A stretch of DNA of 64,000 nucleotides from Diogma glabrata (GCA_963693315.1 OY856186.1:454829217-454893216), one strand, 5' to 3'. Shown: positions 21,651 through 33,580, numbered from the stretch's first letter. Numbers and translations are program-made. Notes: generated by a model from the sequence alone, not told the origin.

Positions 21651-21939
21651 TTATTTACAACGCCTTTAGCTGTATCAGAGGGTTGTTTAACGACTAGTTA
21701 TACAAATAGTCACCTGTACGTGCCAATGTATTCAACGGTTGTGTAAGCTAATTGCCTGGAATTATCAACGTGTTCATCTATGTCTACAACTTTAATTACC
21801 GATTGTTTATACTAACGGATACCTTGAATTTTCAACGTATTCGACTATAATTGCTTGGTATTGCTGTGTGTTTATTATTACCATACTCACCTGTGATTAT
21901 AAATTGATTCGACGCTTATGTTTACCATCCGATCCACCG

Positions 21940-22420
21940 TTTCTACTTAACATTTTATTCAACGTTTATAAGTACAAAATTATCCAACGCTGTTGATTGC
22001 AAGTTTATCTACCGTTTCTCCTTAACGTTTTATTCAACAAAAGTATCCAACGCTTATGATTGCAAGTTTATTTAACGTTTCTACTTATCATTTTATTCAA
22101 CGTTCATAAGTACAAAATTATCCAACGCTTATGATTGCAAGTTTATTTAACGTTTCTACTTAACATTTTATTCAACATTTATAAGTACAAAATTATTCAA
22201 CGCTGTTGATTGCACGTTTATTTAACGTTTCTACTTAACGTTTCATTCAGCAAAATTATCCAACGCTTCTGATTGCAAGTTTATTTAACGTTTCTACTTA
22301 ACATTTTGTTCAACGTTTATAAGTACAACATTATTCAACGCTGATGATTGCAAGTTTACTCAACGTTTCTGAGTATAATTTTATCCAACGTTTATAATTA
22401 CAACTGTATTCAACATTTCT
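21940..22420 (+). repeat. 56-81-bp tandem array with TTCAACGTTT core (7 or more units)
   Basis: GATTGCAAGTTTAT recurs near 21995, 22051, 22132, 22209, 22269 and 22346. Between the copies, ACGTTTCTACTTAACATTTT, ATTCAACGTTTATAAG and TACAAAATTATCCAACGC recur. Long and short units alternate because one ATAAGTACAAAA block is present or absent. Every unit holds several CAAC words. Confidence 0.9.
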
Positions 22421-22585
22421 TATATACAAATATCTCCGTCGAGTTTCCATCGTGACCAACGGTAATTGCAAACGTATTCAACGTATATGAGTGCAGGTTG
22501 CGACCATCTATTTTCAACGTAATCACTGCTTCAGTGCTGATGGAGGGCTGAATTAAATCTGATTGGAGGCCAGGAGGATATAACC

Positions 22586-22596
22586 ATGGGTGAGTG
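22586..22596 (+). promoter_or_regulatory. recurrent ATGG|GTGAGT boundary, locus A
   Basis: GGAGGATATAACCATGGGTGAGTG, shown here in part as ATGGGTGAGTG, is one base shorter than the ATGNGGTGAGTCAC form at the other loci. It is followed by a spacer and a long (GT)n tract, and preceded by GGAGGCCAGGAGG. Confidence 0.55.
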
Positions 22597-22640
22597 TAAT
22601 TGATTTCTTTTTGTCATTCTTTTGGAATAGGGGTGTGAAT

Positions 22641-22811
<171 letters not shown>

Positions 22812-22828
22812 CGTAGGTGAGTGAATGA

Positions 22829-23078
22829 GGGTTGAACGTGCCGACCGTGGTTCTTTCGTAGAAGGGGGTCGCCAGAGTCTCATTTTCGCACTTGTATTTG
22901 TTCCCATTTCTGATCTATTTTGAAAATTGCGTACATTTCTGCATTTGTGCTGAAGCAGCAGGTTTATAATATCTCCTACTCACGATGATTGAGACTAAGT
23001 CGAACGGCAATAAATCAAATCTAGGTACGCATCCTGCTAAGCCACTCCCATTATCATCTTGAGAGGCACTTCATTACA
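22829..23078 (-). repeat. tRNA-like SINE family, copy 3
   Basis: Minus-strand order: TGTAATGAAGTGCC head, a perfect A-box TGGCTTAGCAGG, GCGTACCTAGATTTG, a GTGCAAAATGAGACTCTGGC block, GACCCCCTTCTACG, then ACCACGGTCGGCACGTTC and the (CA)n tail. The head hairpin is lost in this copy. The plus-strand end CACTTCATTACAG resembles a splice acceptor. Confidence 0.85.
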
Positions 23079-23555
23079 GCCGAGAAATCAATCTGAAGAT
23101 CTATTAAAAGCAACTCTAATAGTTATAAACAAACTATCAGATTTGTGAAAACTCCTGATAAGATTGCTTAGTTTTGGTAAAAATTAATTATTTTTAATTT
23201 GAAATGATTTCAAAATATTCGTCGGAGTGACGTGAATAATCCATTGTATAATTCTTTAATTTTAATTACGTCAGTTACATATATGTACGCATATACGCAT
23301 GTTGATGATCTCCACGAGATCGAAACTATAGTAGTGTGAATTATAAAAAATATATAACTTAAAAATTTTAAATTATTGTTTTTAATTGGTTTTTATATAC
23401 AACAATAGTGAATAATAAAAGGTGTCGTAATTAAAATTAAAGAATTTGAAATGAGTTAAATTGTTTTAATGTATTTAATTATTTAGTTTTATTTTACTAT
23501 GATTTTTAAAATTAATAAATTGTTCATTAGAGATTTTCGATTTTTGTACATTTAA

Positions 23556-23665
23556 GTATAATGTTATAGTTACGTTATTTTAAAATTAAATGTAATGTTT
23601 AAAACTAATCTTTTAAACATTACATTTAATTTTTAAATAACGTAATTATAACGTTATAACATAAT
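23556..23665. repeat. AT-rich palindrome in the hAT-like right end
   Basis: AAATTAAATGTAATGTTTAA and its complement pair around a loop near 23610, extended outwards by GTTATTT/AAATAAC and GTTATAGTTACG/CGTAATTATAAC. The arms are about 45-50 bp. It is part of the subterminal structure of the hAT-like element. Confidence 0.75.
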
Positions 23666-24123
23666 AAAATATAATATTTTTCGGTTTCATAACGAAATAA
23701 CGTACCGAAAAAATAAATATACTGTTATAAAAACGAAACGCATAACGTTACGAATTTTTTTTTCGCTTTGCAACACTGTTAAAAACAAGTGTTCTGCCCT
23801 GATTTATTCGCATTTGCTGATCATTATTGGAGTGTTTAAACTAGTTAGATCGAAGGATAGAAAAGATTTATTTTGTTAGCTGGTGATCAACGGATTGAAC
23901 TTAGAAAAGGATTACTGGATATCGCTGAGATGAGGTAAAATTATTTTAATTGTCTTCCACATTTTTTTTCTCTGATAAAAATGGACAAAAGAAAAATACG
24001 TGAACTTTTTTTTATATGTGCGTTTGCTATTCATTTTTTTCTTGGAGTTAATAAATTAAAAGTAGAATAATTATGTTATTGTGGTTAGTTTAGAAATCAA
24101 AAAAAAAATATACCAAAAAATTT

Positions 24124-24700
24124 AGTCTCAGTCTGAGTATGGGTATGAGTGTGGGTCTAAGTCTGAGTCTGAGTCTGAGACTCAGTCTGAGTCTGAGTCT
24201 GAGCCTGAGCCTGAGCCTGAGTCTGAGTCTGAGTCTGAGTTTGAGTCTGAGTCTGAGTCTGAGTCTGAGTCTGAGTCTGAGTCTGAGTCTGAGTCTGAGT
24301 CTGAGTCTGAGTCTGAGTCTGAGTCTGAGTCTGAGTCTGAGTCTGAGTCTGAGTCTGAGTCTGAGTCTGAGTCTGAGTCTGAGTCTGAGTCTGAGTCTGA
24401 GTCTGAGTCTAAGTCTGAGTCTGAGTCTGAGTCTGAGTCTGAGTCTGAGCCTGAGTCTGAGTCTGACTCTGACTCTGACTCTGACTCTGAGTCTGAGTCT
24501 GAGTCTGAGTCTGAGTCTGAGTCTGCGTCTGAGTCTGCGTCTGCGTCTGAGTCTGAATCTGAGTCTGAGTCTGAGTCTGAGTCTGAGTCTGAGTCTGAGT
24601 CTGAGTCTGAGTCTGAGTCTGAGTCTGAGTCTGAGTCTGAGTCTGAGTCTGAGTCTGAGTCTGAGTCTGAGTCTGAGTCTGAGTCTGAGTCTGAGTCTGG
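24124..24700 (+). repeat. (TCTGAG)n minisatellite, ~577 bp
   Basis: A hexanucleotide array with scattered point variants (GAGCCT, GACTCT, GCGTCT, AAGTCT). The variants cluster at 24420-24560, leaving purer blocks on both sides. The Ser-Leu repeat frame is an artefact. It lies downstream of the paralogue-2 donor, inside the inferred intron. Confidence 0.97.
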
Positions 24701-26224
24701 AAGTCTAGAAAAATCTGGGTGTAATTACCTCACGAATCATATTACTAATTCAATCATTTCAATTAACTGAATACACACATCTTTGTTCTTCAAAAATCTT
24801 TAAATCAAATACAAATCATTTCTCATCATTAATTAAAACACAACAAAAAAATCCATTAAAAATCCTTTGCCCTTTTCCTTTATCACAACAGGCAAAAAAA
24901 AACACAAAACGAAATAAAAATCCAAACAAGCACTTAAGTATGTACTTACTTCAACTTACTTACAATTACAACAACAACATTAAACTTTGGATCTTATTTT
25001 ATTCATTTCTTCTAAAAAATCTAATTATTTAAAGTTAAAATTTTTATTGTTATTTTGAAGTTGATGAATGATAAAAAAATAACACGAAAGGGGTGAAATC
25101 ATGATTTTCTTAACACTTAAAAAAATAAACAATTTTAGAAGAATTTTCCGATTTTCAAAAATAAAAAAAAAAACGATTTATAGAAATTTATTTGATTTAC
25201 TTGTTGAAAGTTTATTATTCAAAATTGATTTTATGTAATTTTTTTGAAACTCAAGGCAAAAGCTTTAATGTCTTTTGTGTTCTCGATTTAAGTGAAACAG
25301 AATTTCATTTACTTTTGTATTTAACATAATTGAAAACAATGGTTGATTTTGATCTTACAACAAATTTGGAACTTGTTAAAGAGATACATAATCTCTAAGA
25401 CCATCGATCCTCTTTTCCAGTTTTATTCAAATCAGCAGCACCCTTAGATAACAAATTCCATTCGAATTAACTGTTTTCAAAAACCTATCCTAATAAATTA
25501 AATTCATTGTCAATTACCAACAAACCTAAACAGGGAAAAAAACTCTTTCCAACTCGAAACCGTTAGAAATATATACAAAAAAAAATGATATTACTAAGAT
25601 ATACTACATCCCTTAGGGTTAAGTAAATTTTGAATACCAAAGTTAACCGAAACAAAGAAAATATATATTAAAAAAAATATTAAATTTTATAATACTTTTG
25701 TGAATAATATTAATAATCAAAATGATATAAATTGTTAAAAAACTTTTTCTTTAAAAAAAAAAAATATTAAGAAAATAAAGAAAATTGTTATATTTTCTTT
25801 TCATTTTAATTTGAATTTTCGCAATTTTCTTTTAATTTTTTTTCTTATCTTTATAATTCATTTTTGTTTTACTTTTTTTGGTTAATATTTTTTCCGTTTC
25901 CCTTTTATTTTGACTCTTTTTTTTAATTTCGTTTTTAAAAATTTACCTTTTTTTGTATATATGTGAAATAATTTGAATTTTTTATTTAAAAAATTTTTGT
26001 TCTATATATAGTCGGGTTGGTAAAAGAAGTAATTTTTAAACAGGATATTAATTCGGGGTCGTTCATTTTGATTATTGTGGCAATTTTTGTTTTGCTTTGA
26101 TCGTAAAGAGGTCGTTTTTTAACAAGAACAGTTAATCAAGGAATATTATACTCAAAAGATGGAGTGTTTTCGATAGTCATCTTTTGAATGAAAGTTGTGG
26201 TCCGTTATACATTAGATAATGAGT
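24701..26224. other. AT-rich spacer, no gene seen
   Basis: 1.5 kb of AT-rich, often T- or A-run sequence with no supported gene, array, promoter or RNA. Confidence 0.6.
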
Positions 26225-26440
26225 TGTAATGAAGCGCTTTCTTCGTTGACGAATCAACAAAGAGGCATAGCAGGTCGCGTTACTGATGAGGTTATTTATT
26301 TGCTCCTGACTAGCGACAGCATTGGGATCGAGTTGTAATTCCTGCTACGGAAATGATAAAAATAAAGGTGAATAAATGAGACTCTGGTGAATAAATGAAC
26401 CCCTTAGGTGAAAGAACCACGATCACCCCGTCCAACCCCC
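26225..26440 (+). repeat. tRNA-like SINE family, copy 4
   Basis: TGTAATGAAGCGC head, hairpin TTCGTTG-ACGAAT-CAACAAA (one mismatch), AGGCATAGCAGG A-box, TTGGGATCGAG (B-box-like), GAGACTCTGG, ACCACGATCACCCCGTCC, then a CA-rich tail. The body is the same as in the minus-strand copies. Confidence 0.85.
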
Positions 26441-27274
26441 ACAATCACTCTGACATTCATACACTCACGCATCTCATCCGCTCACACATCCACAACCACA
26501 TACACACCCGCACACACCTATGCACACCATCACCCATACCTACATCCATACCAATGCAGTTAAAATTTCAATGCCTTCATCGTTTGCCTCCACTCTTTCA
26601 TTTCATCATTCAGAGATTTCATCGCAATGGCGGTACTGGAGGGTTGAGTTTCAAAATCAACATCACAATTACATAATTATAAAGCTGGTTTGAAATCTAC
26701 GATGGAACAGTTCCAGTTAGAGATGGGGTTATATATTCGATTACGGTTTTGTTAAATTTCATAATTAAATTCATGAAAAAAAATAATTAATATTGTAAGT
26801 TCAAAAAAGAACTTAATAAAAAATCATTTATTTGCGTTATTCCAAATTATTGACATTTATCGCCTGGTCCGTAGGAAGCCACATAATTGGATAATAGGTC
26901 CCTTTTGATGGTGGGAAAAATAGTAGTCCTACCGAATTCCCTTTTTATTCAATTGGACTAAATCGCAAAACACCATTTTGGATTCCTCATAGTTTGATTA
27001 ACCAATCAAATTATATTCGCTATTGAACCCACTTGCAATTCATTAGTTCATTTTAGGAAAGACTTAAAATTTAATTAATTATATTAACATATTTCGGTTG
27101 TAATTTGTAATACCAATAAAATTGACATCAGCAGATAGCACACCCATATCTCTTACCATCCACACTCCCACAACCTCGCCCATACGGACATACAATCCTT
27201 TCTAAAGATGCACACATGCACTCATACAACAAAAAGAAATATCTGCACATCCATGCCTAAAATAAAACGAAATT
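26441..27274 (+). repeat. CA-rich tail of SINE copy 4 plus spacer to the boundary motif
   Basis: 26445-26560 is CACAC/CATACAC-rich (ACACTCACGCATC, CACACCCGCACACACC) and similar CA-rich words return at 27135-27250. AT-rich sequence lies between. The frames called from this region on the plus strand follow its CA bias and were not accepted. Confidence 0.6.
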
Positions 27275-27288
27275 GTGACTCACCGCAT
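27275..27288 (-). promoter_or_regulatory. recurrent ATGCG|GTGAGTCAC boundary, locus C
   Basis: Minus strand ATGCGGTGAGTCAC, preceded by GTGGAAAAGGGGAACGAG and followed by CA/TG-rich sequence and then SINE copy 4. It is the mirror-image arrangement of loci A and B. Confidence 0.6.
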
Positions 27289-27419
27289 GGTATTGGCCAA
27301 ACTCGTTCCCCTTTTCCACTCCGTTTAATCCGTCCTGCCCGTGACACTAGCCACCAATCCAAGGCATCACACCAATCGACAGGTCCGAATTTCAGTTCTG
27401 GTAGATAACAACTGCATCC

Positions 27420-27900
27420 AAAAGCTACAGTTGGTGGTGTTACAGGTATCTAAAGCGATTGCTGATTTTATGTCCAGTGATAGATTTAAAGAAAAATGTT
27501 GCGCCACATATAGCTAAGGCTTTGCTGTTTTATATCAATCGATCCACATAACAAGTGTTGCGCTATGGAGAATTAAGGCGAGTATGGTGATTCGTATAAT
27601 ACTATATAGCAATTGTTGCGCCACATATAACTAAAGCGTTTACAGTTTAACATTCAATGCGGTATAAGAAAATTGTTGCGCCACATATAACTAAGCCTTT
27701 GCGGTTTTATATCAATCGATCCACATAACAAATGTTGCGCCACAGAGAACTAAGGAGAGTATGGTGATTCGTATAATACTATATAACAATCGTTGCGCCA
27801 CAGATAACTAAGGCGGTTGCAGTTTAACATTCAATGAGATGTAAGAAAATTGTTGCGCCACATATAACTAAGGCTCTTGCAGTTTTTTTCCAGTTGGGTG
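27420..27900 (-). repeat. ~55-60-bp tandem array with TGTGGCGCAACA core (7 units)
   Basis: On the plus strand GTTGCGCCACATATAACTAA occurs near 27499, 27618, 27678 and 27853, with variants at 27553, 27734 and 27790. Two alternating spacers (a TATATCAATCGATCCACATA block and a GATTCGTATAATACTATATA block) give a longer period of about 120-180 bp. Read on the minus strand the core is CCTTAGTTATATGTGGCGCA then ACAATT. It lies directly upstream of the locus C boundary. Confidence 0.88.
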
Positions 27901-28179
27901 AGATAAAAACAGAAGCTGATTTTTGTTTTTTTTGGTGTTATTATCGGTAATGTTGACTATCACTAAGTCAATCCAACAGTGAATTCATAACACAACGTTA
28001 ATTTTTTTTTTGGTTTTGATTTAATTTAATTCAATTTCCACATAATACAGTTCGACAAGTATTACCAATATTAAGCTAATCTAGTCTTGGTATTAAGAGT
28101 TACTTTAGATTCATGTTACCGATAACTACTAATAACATCAGTTAAGGGACTAAGTGATACTCAAAATTATTTTAAATCT

Positions 28180-28405
28180 TCAATACAAACAACTATTTTT
28201 AATATCATCTAAAACAACTCTCGTGACACCAAAAGTAAATATAAACTAGAACTACAAATATCTAATTTAAATATAATCAAAGATATTATCGTGACACTAA
28301 AAGTTAATATAAGTTTGAACAACAAATATCTAATTTTAATATAATTTAACAGACACTACCGTGACACTAAATGTTAATATGAATTTGTAATACCATTTTT
28401 ACTAG
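28180..28405 (+). repeat. 70-bp tandem array, 3 units
   Basis: CGTGACACTAAAAGTTAATA-type words recur at about 28222, 28291 and 28361, each followed by ACAAATATCTAATTT. Confidence 0.85.
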
Positions 28406-28639
28406 CCATATCCATCGTTTAAAACAAATGCACATTTCTTTGGTATGAATGACTGTAAAATTCAAACGCAAACACTTTGTACCATTCTTCTTGTTCATTC
28501 AAGGACAACTACAACACATAACAGGAATTAATTTCAATGAGAAAAACCTTCCTTAGAGGGGTTTAATTACCACGAATAATAGTTATTGTGATTCATAAGT
28601 AAAACGGAACTTGTTCTATCAGAAATATTTCTGCCCGGA

Positions 28640-28873
28640 ATGGACGACTTTCAATTTCCTTTAATTCGCTTAAAAAAAAAAACCGAACATTCACGTAAAC
28701 GCGAACACGGCACATTTCGCCAATTAGTTCACCCAGTAATAAGTACGTACGACCCGCGGGTAATAGAATTGGAAAATATTGCAGAGAAGAACATTATTGA
28801 CAAAACACGTGAACGAAATACATATGCAAATAGCACGAGTATGGATAACGAGAATAAACAACCGATTTTATAA
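28640..28873 (+). CDS. unidentified 77-aa coding fragment
   Basis: ATG at 28640 opens MDDFQFPLIRLKKKTEHSRK. Around residues 26-50 it has a segment with HPVISTYDPRVIELENIA, and the product is basic overall. The GC-containing codons and mixed composition stand out from the AT-rich surroundings, so this is probably real or formerly real coding sequence. There is no recognisable domain, signal peptide or membrane segment. It might be the N-terminal piece of a retroelement or host gene, with degenerate coding-like sequence continuing to about 29180. Confidence 0.35.
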   Translation: MDDFQFPLIRLKKKTEHSRKREHGTFRQLVHPVISTYDPRVIELENIAEKNIIDKTRERNTYANSTSMDNENKQPIL

Positions 28874-29185
28874 TAGTTTTACAGCGATCATGAACTATAA
28901 ATCAAACCTAGGAAACTACAGTGGGGGATATTATTAACTAGTAGACGACCGATTGAATAGTGGACTTATGAATACAATTTGGAAAAAATTTACATTTGAC
29001 CAACATTACTCAGCGAGTTTAATAAGTTTTTGGAAGCGGAAACTATAGAAAATGACGACCATGGATTGAGTCCAAGGCCATGCGTACAGGGCAGAAAAAA
29101 TGACTATGGAAACCTATGCGAATGCACTTTTGATATGTATGAGGGAGCGATGAATGTCCAAACCAGGGATTTTATATAACACGTC
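28874..29185 (+). pseudogene. degenerate coding-like sequence downstream of 28640
   Basis: One frame between stops reads FNKFLEAETIENDDHGLSPR and then NDYGNLCECTFDMYEGAMN. The mixed composition suggests a decayed exon, interrupted by several stops. No family recognised. Confidence 0.25.
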
Positions 29186-30140
29186 ATTATTTGCCAGTCT
29201 ACTACATAACAGAGTTCCACTGTTTTCACAGCCACGGTACAGAGTTTCGATCTGCTAGAAACAACTATCCCTAGATGTTGAAATTGAGTTTTTAAACCAT
29301 GTTGTATGGCAAACTATGTTAAGATCCTTAAAGACTTGCTTTTAGTCAATTATTTTAGAATGGAAACAGAAAAGCGCCTTCAAAACTTCTGAGTATTGTA
29401 TAGTCGTACGGGCTATCTCTAAAGTTGAGATTTTTATTTCGAATGTGATTGTTTTACCGTTTGCTGATTCTTTTTAGCCAAAACCTTACCTTTTTCTTGA
29501 TGACAATGTGTTCTTCGAGGTCGGTTTTAGTTATTTTAATTATAAAAACCAAATTATGGTGGAAATTCATCTATAACCATCATGATATACAACAACGCGT
29601 TTTTCGGCTAAACTCATTTAAAAATTCGTAAAAGTTTTCTTCAGTAGGAAAACAGGAAATGTGGCCATTAGCTGTGTAATCGAAAATCATATTAAAGACG
29701 TTCTATACACTTTGATTGATACAGAGGAAAAATTTAGCATTATCTCAACATTTTTACCACAAATTTCTGTAGTACTGAGGTAAGTCCGCCTTGAGACTCA
29801 TCAGGGTCATGCAACAGCCCCACAGCTGTAAAATTTAGGTTTGTCCTTATAAACAAATAAAAAAAATATTTTTGTTTTAATTTTTAACTTTGATGAAATA
29901 AAACTGATAAAATCACTTAAGTTTTAGAATTCCCTACGGTTGAATAATTAATAAAGAATATGTACATGGTATCGTAATAAAAAATAATAAGAATTTAAAC
30001 AAATAAATTATTTACTAAGTAATAGTAATAAGAAGTTAAAATAAAATACCTTCAACTAAATTCTAGATTTTAAATATATATAAATTGAGTAAACATATGT
30101 CGATAAAACATATTTAAATAAATTTAAGTGTATTAATAAG
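29186..30140. other. spacer, no gene seen
   Basis: A frame at 29449-29631 follows T-rich composition and is not supported. Nothing else recognised. Confidence 0.45.
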
Positions 30141-30181
30141 AGAAACATAAATAACAGTTGCCTACAGTGCAGTCGAAATTA

Positions 30182-30286
30182 ATGTCGAAAAAAAATTATA
30201 AATTATCCTTTATACGTGTTCTAATAGTATTTCTTGGTTTGGGCATATTCTACGAACCAATTCACAGTCTGGAATTATTAAAAAAT
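30182..30286 (+). CDS. putative first coding exon of a secreted protein (signal peptide)
   Basis: ATG at 30182 reads MSKKNYKLSFIRVLIVFLGL, then GIFYEPIHSLELLKN, and meets GTACGT at 30287, a plausible 5' splice site. The layout is a basic n-region, a hydrophobic core at residues 9-23 and a possible cleavage after His-Ser at residue 29, as in a secretory signal peptide. Unspliced, the frame stops two codons later. A TATA-like ATAAATAA lies near 30149 with TGCAGTC about 25 bp downstream. No downstream exon could be identified. The sequence is AT-rich, so the hydrophobic run could be fortuitous. Confidence 0.35.
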
Positions 30287-30295
30287 GTACGTTAG

Positions 30296-32140
30296 TATCC
30301 CAAGGAGTGGACGACAGCGATGTAAACCACGACTTCAATGAGGAATGAACGTAGTGAACGACCTTAAAATCATCGGCTGCCATGGTAATTATGCCGCTGT
30401 TGCGAGAGATCGTAATATTCGAAGCTGGTTAGCTTGGCAACGCTCATACATAGAACAATAACGACAAAAAAACGGGATTGCACTTTGCTTGCTTTCTTTT
30501 TGACAGACCATTGATCCTGACCTTCATATATACATGCTTAACAAGTGCACACTTTTTTCAGGAAGAAGAATTAGTTCTTATTTCGTAAGAGTAGAAGCAT
30601 TACTGTTTTACCCAGAATAGGATAAAAAGTTCCATAGAAAATTTACTTTTGAAGTAAAAAACAAGAAAAATGTAGTTCTTTTAGGGGTTTGAAATTACTT
30701 TAATTAATTAGTCCATTAATCGTAACAAATTGTCGAATAATGATTTTTTCAAAGTTTTAGCGCTACTAAATACCGACCATCAGTAAATTTCTAGTGTGAA
30801 GGTTTCACAACCAACATTTAATTCCAGTTTCACAAATCGGATGCAACAATGTATATTTTTCTTCCTTTTAAAACTCATTTGGAATTTGAACTAAAAAATT
30901 TTTCTTTCAAACTCTTTGAAAAATTTTTATTGTATTCATAATATTCTCCTGAGTATTAAATTCTACTCAAGGCATTATCTCTCCTTCCTTAACCCTAACT
31001 GACTTATCTTTTGCAGCAAAAAAAATTAAACGCAGATAACAGCTATTATCATCATATAACCTGTCATAATGAAACACTTATCTACCTGACTCTATATCAA
31101 TCCATTTTCTTGAAATCATTTCCATCTATCTAAACACCATTTCCATTCACATTAATTTTTGTTGTTGGTATTTTCTCGCATTAAATATTTATATAAAACA
31201 AATAGGTTTAATACTCAAGAGAAAAATATTATTAAAAGAAACAAAAAAAAATAAAAAATATTTTTATTTTATTCAACTCAGTTTTTCCATTTTCCTGTAT
31301 CTGCCTGTATGATTTTTCACTACAAAATATTATAAATATTTTCTACTTGTTGTTGCTGTTGTGTTCGTTTTTTTGTTGTGTATGTAGTACGTACCCTATT
31401 CGTTTCAATTTCATATCATAAAATCAACAGTAACAAGGAATAACAATTTCTTGTATTTGGAGTGAATTGTTTTGCCTCTGTTGTTGTTGTTTGCTGTTGT
31501 GTATGTATATTCTCCTAAACAGCAACTTATCCTAAATAATAGAAAAATGATGATAAAAATGGGATGGAAAATTGATGGAGATATTATATTCGAACAAACA
31601 AATACGAATTGTATTGAAAATATAACAACAACAACAAATATAAAAGCAAGCAACATGTAAAATTGTTGAAAGTGTTTCTAAAAGGATTGATTATACAAGT
31701 TTACAGGTTTTTATGAAATTTTGTATTTACGTTGAATAAATATGTTAAGTTATTCCTTAAATTAAAGTTTATTTTCTTTTATTAAAATAAATGTTGTAAA
31801 AATATACGTAATTTCAAATTTGATGCTATAAACAGTTTGCTTCTACTATTTAACTTTTTGATCGTTTTGCAATACAAAGATTTACCATGAGATAGAAAAC
31901 CAAAACTAATTGATACATGTGACAATACACCCGTAGAAAAAAAAACATTTTCAATACAAATACGGATATCATTTGAGCCGCAGGATCATTTTGTCCGTTA
32001 GGCATAAGGGAAGTTGTGGGTAGGTTTTGGTTCAAATACTCTATTGATATAATTATGCTGCACTACAGAGAAACTTCATAAGTCGATAAACTGAAACTAA
32101 AGCTAATTCCCCACTAAATAGTAAAAAACAGGTAAATACG
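30296..32140. other. AT-rich spacer with weak frames
   Basis: Overlapping frames at 31411-31656 (-) and 31472-31660 (+) are driven by TTGTTG/AT-rich composition. A minus frame at 31850-32035 starts MNQNLPTTSLMPNGQNDPAA before a hydrophobic stretch. It lies just downstream (on the minus strand) of the leader-like array at 32148-32500, the same relative position as other units, but no family is recognised. Confidence 0.35.
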
Positions 32141-32147
32141 TAAATTA

Positions 32148-32500
32148 TTGCACCAAAAATAAACGTATGGTTGAATGAATTATACAAATAAATGAATTTG
32201 TTGTACCAAAACCCGGTGATTGCTGATTAAATTATATAAACAAATCGATAAATCATTACACCAAAATCAGGTGATTGTTGAATGAATTTATATAAATAGA
32301 TGAATTGTTGCACCAAAAAAAAGAGGCTATTGTTGAAAATGTGTTGCCAAGAAAATTGTTGCACCAGAATAAACAGGTGATTGTTGAATAGTTCATAAAT
32401 TGTTGAACCAAAACAAAGTGATGGTTGAATATCACATATGAATCAATTACTGTTGCACCAAAACTAGGTGATTGTTGAATGAGTTATAAAATGTTGATGG
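32148..32500 (-). repeat. ~50-bp tandem array with GGTGCAACA core (7-8 units)
   Basis: On the plus strand TTGCACCAAAA followed by AGGTGATTGTTGAATGA recurs at about 32150, 32205, 32262, 32310, 32362, 32411 and 32455. On the minus strand the core is CACCTAGTTTTGGTGCAACA. It aligns with CCTTAGTTATATGTGGCGCA plus ACA of the array at 27420-27900. Confidence 0.85.
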
Positions 32501-32504
32501 TTTT

Positions 32505-33149
32505 TTGTGGCTGTTGTGTTACAAGAACCAAAAAAATACTTCAATATTAATAATGCAACCAAAGATAAAATCTTTAAGCGATGACAACGACGACGTATAT
32601 TACTTTTCTCTTTTGTTTTGGTTATTTGGATTTCACTATTTTTTTAAAAGAAAAACTTTTGAGTTTGTCATTTTTAATTTATTATATTCTAATTTTACAA
32701 TGTTTACAATGAACAACAAAGTTCTATTTAGTCTAATTTTATACTATATTTAATTTTTAGCTTATTGGATTATATTATAAAAACCAAAAACTAATCAAAA
32801 ATGTATATGTTTCCCTGCTTTTTCTAGTGTCAAAAAAAAATTATGCATGAAATTTTTAACTTTCCAAAGTAAAATCACGTTATTTCAATTTAAAACAAAT
32901 TTTTTGTTATTTACTAAAACAATTTATATCAACAAAATATGGAGGGGCTGAAATCTTACAGCTCTGAGATATTGAGATATCAAGACATCGTCTGGGTTAA
33001 GGATTTTGATATAGTTTTCGGCAAAAAACTTTTATGAGGACATGGTTTTTAGTTTTGGGCAGCGATGTATATCATACATAACTCTTTGTTAAAGTACAAG
33101 TATTTTTTATCTCTGTTTAAAAACTTGTTACAAAACTAACACGAAATAT
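32505..33149. other. AT-rich spacer
   Basis: No gene, array or promoter seen; the 32505-32753 frame is low-complexity. Confidence 0.5.
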
Positions 33150-33580
33150 CAATACGTTGCCGGAAAATTATAATCAAAATTCCAAAAATATTGTTAAATT
33201 AAATAAAATCAAACTTTTTAAAAATTCCAAAAATATTCCAAAAACTAGAATAGAATCAAATATTTAAATTTTTTCTAAATTTCAATAATATTTCAAAAAT
33301 TCTTAAAAATTCAAACTTTTTCCAAAATTCTAAAAATATTGCAAAAATGATTACAAAATCACAAATTGAAAATTTTTTCAAAATTCCAAAAATTATAACA
33401 AAATCAAAAATTAAAACTTTTTCAAAATTCTAAAAATATTCCAAAAATTCTTACAAAATTAAAAATTAAAACTTTTTCCGAAATTTTAAAAATATTGTAA
33501 AAATTATTACAGAATGAGAAATACAAACTTTTTCAAAATTCCAAAAATATTTCAAAAACTGTAACAAATTCAAAAATTTC
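33150..33580 (+). repeat. ~57-bp A-rich tandem array (about 7 units)
   Basis: AAAATTCCAAAAATATT followed by ATTACAAAATCA/AAATTAAAACTTTTT recurs every 50-60 bp with heavy substitution. Confidence 0.75.

Noticed and set aside
21015..21697. Overlapping frames with ISTYRSTIIDTNYYSSTSTN-type repeats
   Set aside because: They follow the ~126-bp tandem array and occur in more than one frame.
24139..24708. 189-aa Ser-Leu repeat frame
   Set aside because: Translation of the (TCTGAG)n array; no start context, no flanking coding sequence.
27250..27288. A 27-nt intron GTGAGTCACAAT...TTTTAG on the minus strand at locus C
   Set aside because: Far too short to splice in animals, and the other loci do not conserve the acceptor at this distance.
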